Part shown: positions 62,884 to 64,000 of the stretch, in pieces | Layout of the letters: each line of letters opens with the position of its first letter | How positions within the stretch are numbered: the stretch's first letter is position 1 | Assembly: GCF_019226825.1 (NCBI RefSeq) | Contig: NZ_CP076642.1 | Location: 868,001 to 932,000, forward strand | DNA length: 64,000 nucleotides | Reading direction: 5' to 3' | Source: Vibrio ostreae | Lineage (GTDB): Bacteria > Pseudomonadota > Gammaproteobacteria > Enterobacterales > Vibrionaceae | Program-made: the position numbers and the translations under genes | Notes under the pieces: generated by a model | Seen by the model: only the letters and a program-made list of their open reading frames with translations | Databases searched by the model: none | What the model was told of the DNA's origin: nothing

Positions 62884-63204
62884 ATGATCCTGCTTTCAAT
62901 CCTCGCCATGACTGCTCTGGTGTTTGTCAGCCGCTACGTTTTTCTCGAACCCAGACTGCCGCTGCGCCTCAGCCCGCGTCTGCAGCGTCTGCTCAGCTAC
63001 TCGGGCCCGGCGGTTCTGACGGCAATTTGGGCTCCTATCGTTTTTACTCATGAGCACACACTGTGGCTTGGCCAAAACAACCCTTATCTGTGGGCTGCGG
63101 CACTGGCTGCCCTGCTGGCCTGGAAAACGAAAAATGTTCTGCTCACCACCGTACTGAGTATGACTGTCTTTCTGTTCCTTAATCTGGTTACCTTTGCCGC
63201 TTAA
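62884..63204 (+). CDS. azlD: AzlD-family amino acid exporter small subunit
   Basis: A 106-residue protein with four helices (ILAMTALVFVSRYVFLEPRLPLRLSPRLQRLLSYSGPAVLTAIWAPIVF, then LWAAALAALLAWKTKNVLLTTVLSMTVFLFL). The RLSPRLQRLLSYSGPAVLTA segment is typical. Forms the exporter with AzlC. A strong GGGAGG ribosome site precedes ATG 62884. Confidence 0.92.
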   Translation: MILLSILAMTALVFVSRYVFLEPRLPLRLSPRLQRLLSYSGPAVLTAIWAPIVFTHEHTLWLGQNNPYLWAAALAALLAWKTKNVLLTTVLSMTVFLFLNLVTFAA

Positions 63205-63242
63205 CCAGCAACGGACGCAAATCAGTGGCTGCCAAAAACAAA

Positions 63243-63265
63243 AAACCACCGCGAAGCGGTGGTTT
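63243..63265. terminator. Terminator downstream of azlCD
   Basis: Perfect 10-bp stem AAACCACCGC / GCGGTGGTTT (63243-63252 with 63256-63265), loop GAA, A-run upstream. The plus-strand T-run is only the stem TTT; on the minus strand TTTTTG follows, so it may also end the gene at 63367. Confidence 0.7.
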
Positions 63266-63312
63266 CAATCAACACTGATATCTTCTAATGCCATTCAATG
63301 ACATAGAAAGCG

Positions 63313-63352
63313 ATTCACTAAAATAAACCGTTATTCACCAAAATAACACGTT
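63313..63352. repeat. 20-bp tandem repeat
   Basis: ATTCACTAAAATAAACCGTT is followed at once by ATTCACCAAAATAACACGTT (three differences) and the first bases ATTCA of a third copy. It is in the gap between convergent genes. Confidence 0.65.
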
Positions 63353-63366
63353 ATTCAGCTCCGTTG

Positions 63367-63981
63367 CTACTCAGCAACCCATTCAATTTCCATCAGAGTT
63401 TTATCAGCGCATTTCAGGCGCGCCAGAAACAAGTCATCTTGATGCACCACACCAACTCCGGACGGAGTGCCCGTCATCACGATGTCTCCATCGGCTAACG
63501 TCGTATAGGATTGCAGGTCATCCAGAATCACGTCGGGTTTGAACATCATCTGACTCACACCACCGCACTGAACTCGTACACAGTTAATATACAACTCCAG
63601 TGAGAGCTGTCCGATGTCCAGGCCTTGTAAAGAGATAAAACGGCTCAGAACCGCAGAACCATCAAATGCTTTGGCTCTTTCCCACGGCAGCTGCTTGCCT
63701 TTCAGCTGTGACTGAAGTTCACGCTTGGTCAGATCTAAACCCAGACCGACAGCGCTAAAACGACCATTTTCGACCACAAAACAGATCTCAGTTTCATAAT
63801 GGAGAGCTTCCTGATGAAACGCGTGCAGAGTGCTGGAAATACTGCTATTGGGCTTATTAAACACCACCATCTGGTCCGGAATGACATTGTTGAGCTCTTT
63901 CACATGCTCAACATAATTACGCCCGACACAAACCACTTTTGACGGGTAGACCAACCTCTCATCAACACGAACCGAATTCAT
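63367..63981 (-). CDS. Fumarylacetoacetate hydrolase (FAH)-family protein
   Basis: A 204-residue single FAH domain. KVVCVGRNYVEHVKELNN opens it, the metal ligands lie in HYETEICFVVENG (two Glu) and AKAFDGSAVLS (Asp), and TLADGDIVMTGTPSGVGVV ends it. Homologues act as oxaloacetate decarboxylases/tautomerases, acylpyruvases or 2-keto-3-deoxy acid hydrolases, so the substrate is open. The gene is complete: GGAAGAGAG lies immediately before the ATG at 63981. Confidence 0.9.
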   Translation of the reverse strand: MNSVRVDERLVYPSKVVCVGRNYVEHVKELNNVIPDQMVVFNKPNSSISSTLHAFHQEALHYETEICFVVENGRFSAVGLGLDLTKRELQSQLKGKQLPWERAKAFDGSAVLSRFISLQGLDIGQLSLELYINCVRVQCGGVSQMMFKPDVILDDLQSYTTLADGDIVMTGTPSGVGVVHQDDLFLARLKCADKTLMEIEWVAE

Positions 63982-64000
63982 CTCTCTTCCTTGAACTATG

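Noticed and set aside
1..64000. tRNA, rRNA, known riboswitches, integron attC sites, prophage or toxin-antitoxin genes
   Set aside because: I looked for cloverleaf arms, ribosomal signatures, integrase or phage structural genes and small overlapping gene pairs typical of toxin-antitoxin loci and found none I could support. A covariance-model search would be needed for certainty.

Overview
The window is 64 kb of ordinary, densely coded gamma-proteobacterial chromosome. Gene content and order point to a Vibrio, most likely its second chromosome: a DUF2850 protein, ktrAB, the block lctP - lldD - Fe-S D-lactate dehydrogenase - ppsR - ppsA, mqo, and many regulator/transporter pairs. A species near V. 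fluvialis or V. furnissii is a guess from remembered gene order, not from a search. No rRNA, tRNA, CRISPR array, prophage or integron was seen. The only mobile-element gene is a REP-associated tyrosine transposase (RAYT) at 33.1-34.0 kb.

Layout. 0-5 kb: end of a LysR regulator, a membrane diguanylate cyclase, a small membrane protein, pirin, nucleoside phosphorylase PpnP and a DUF2850 protein. 4.8-11.3 kb: the KtrAB potassium importer, an MscS-type channel, a Lon-like protease and a small gene behind two Fur-like boxes. 11.4-22 kb: lactate use and gluconeogenesis (LysR, lactate permease, L- and D-lactate dehydrogenases, PEP synthase and its regulator). Lactate goes to pyruvate and then to PEP, but ppsA is frameshifted in this sequence. 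22-24.7 kb: a chemoreceptor remnant, two small genes and a membrane AraC-type regulator. 25.4-31.3 kb: malate:quinone oxidoreductase, then an Lrp-like regulator with a RarD-like exporter and a MocR regulator with an EamA exporter, each pair divergent. 31.5-35.3 kb: an exported DUF4432 sugar-epimerase-like protein, the RAYT and a PhzF protein, with dispersed GGGACAGAC / GTCTGTCC repeats at 24.8-35.3 kb. 35.3-41.4 kb: a three-subunit periplasmic flavoprotein-cytochrome c dehydrogenase, AraC and EamA genes. 41.4-49.3 kb: a large exported alkaline-phosphatase-superfamily protein, a MATE pump, DAHP synthase AroG, and a TetR / metallo-beta-lactamase-fold pair separated by an array of operator half-sites. 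49.3-56.4 kb: a caa3-type cytochrome c oxidase operon with assembly factors. 56.7-64 kb: a phosphohexomutase, an old-yellow-enzyme reductase beside a frameshifted TetR gene, a LysE exporter, an AraC regulator followed by AzlCD, and a fumarylacetoacetase-family protein.

The main physiological themes are respiratory electron input (lactate, malate and sugar-acid or polyol dehydrogenases), a high-potential oxidase that can accept it, and small-molecule export under local regulators. Several divergent regulator-target pairs show clear dyads between them; these are the most informative non-coding signals here. I found no convincing wholly new multi-gene system. The best leads are the TetR half-site array, the RAYT/repeat family, the opposite-strand DUF2909 gene inside the oxidase operon, and the two single-base frameshifts, which may be assembly errors.
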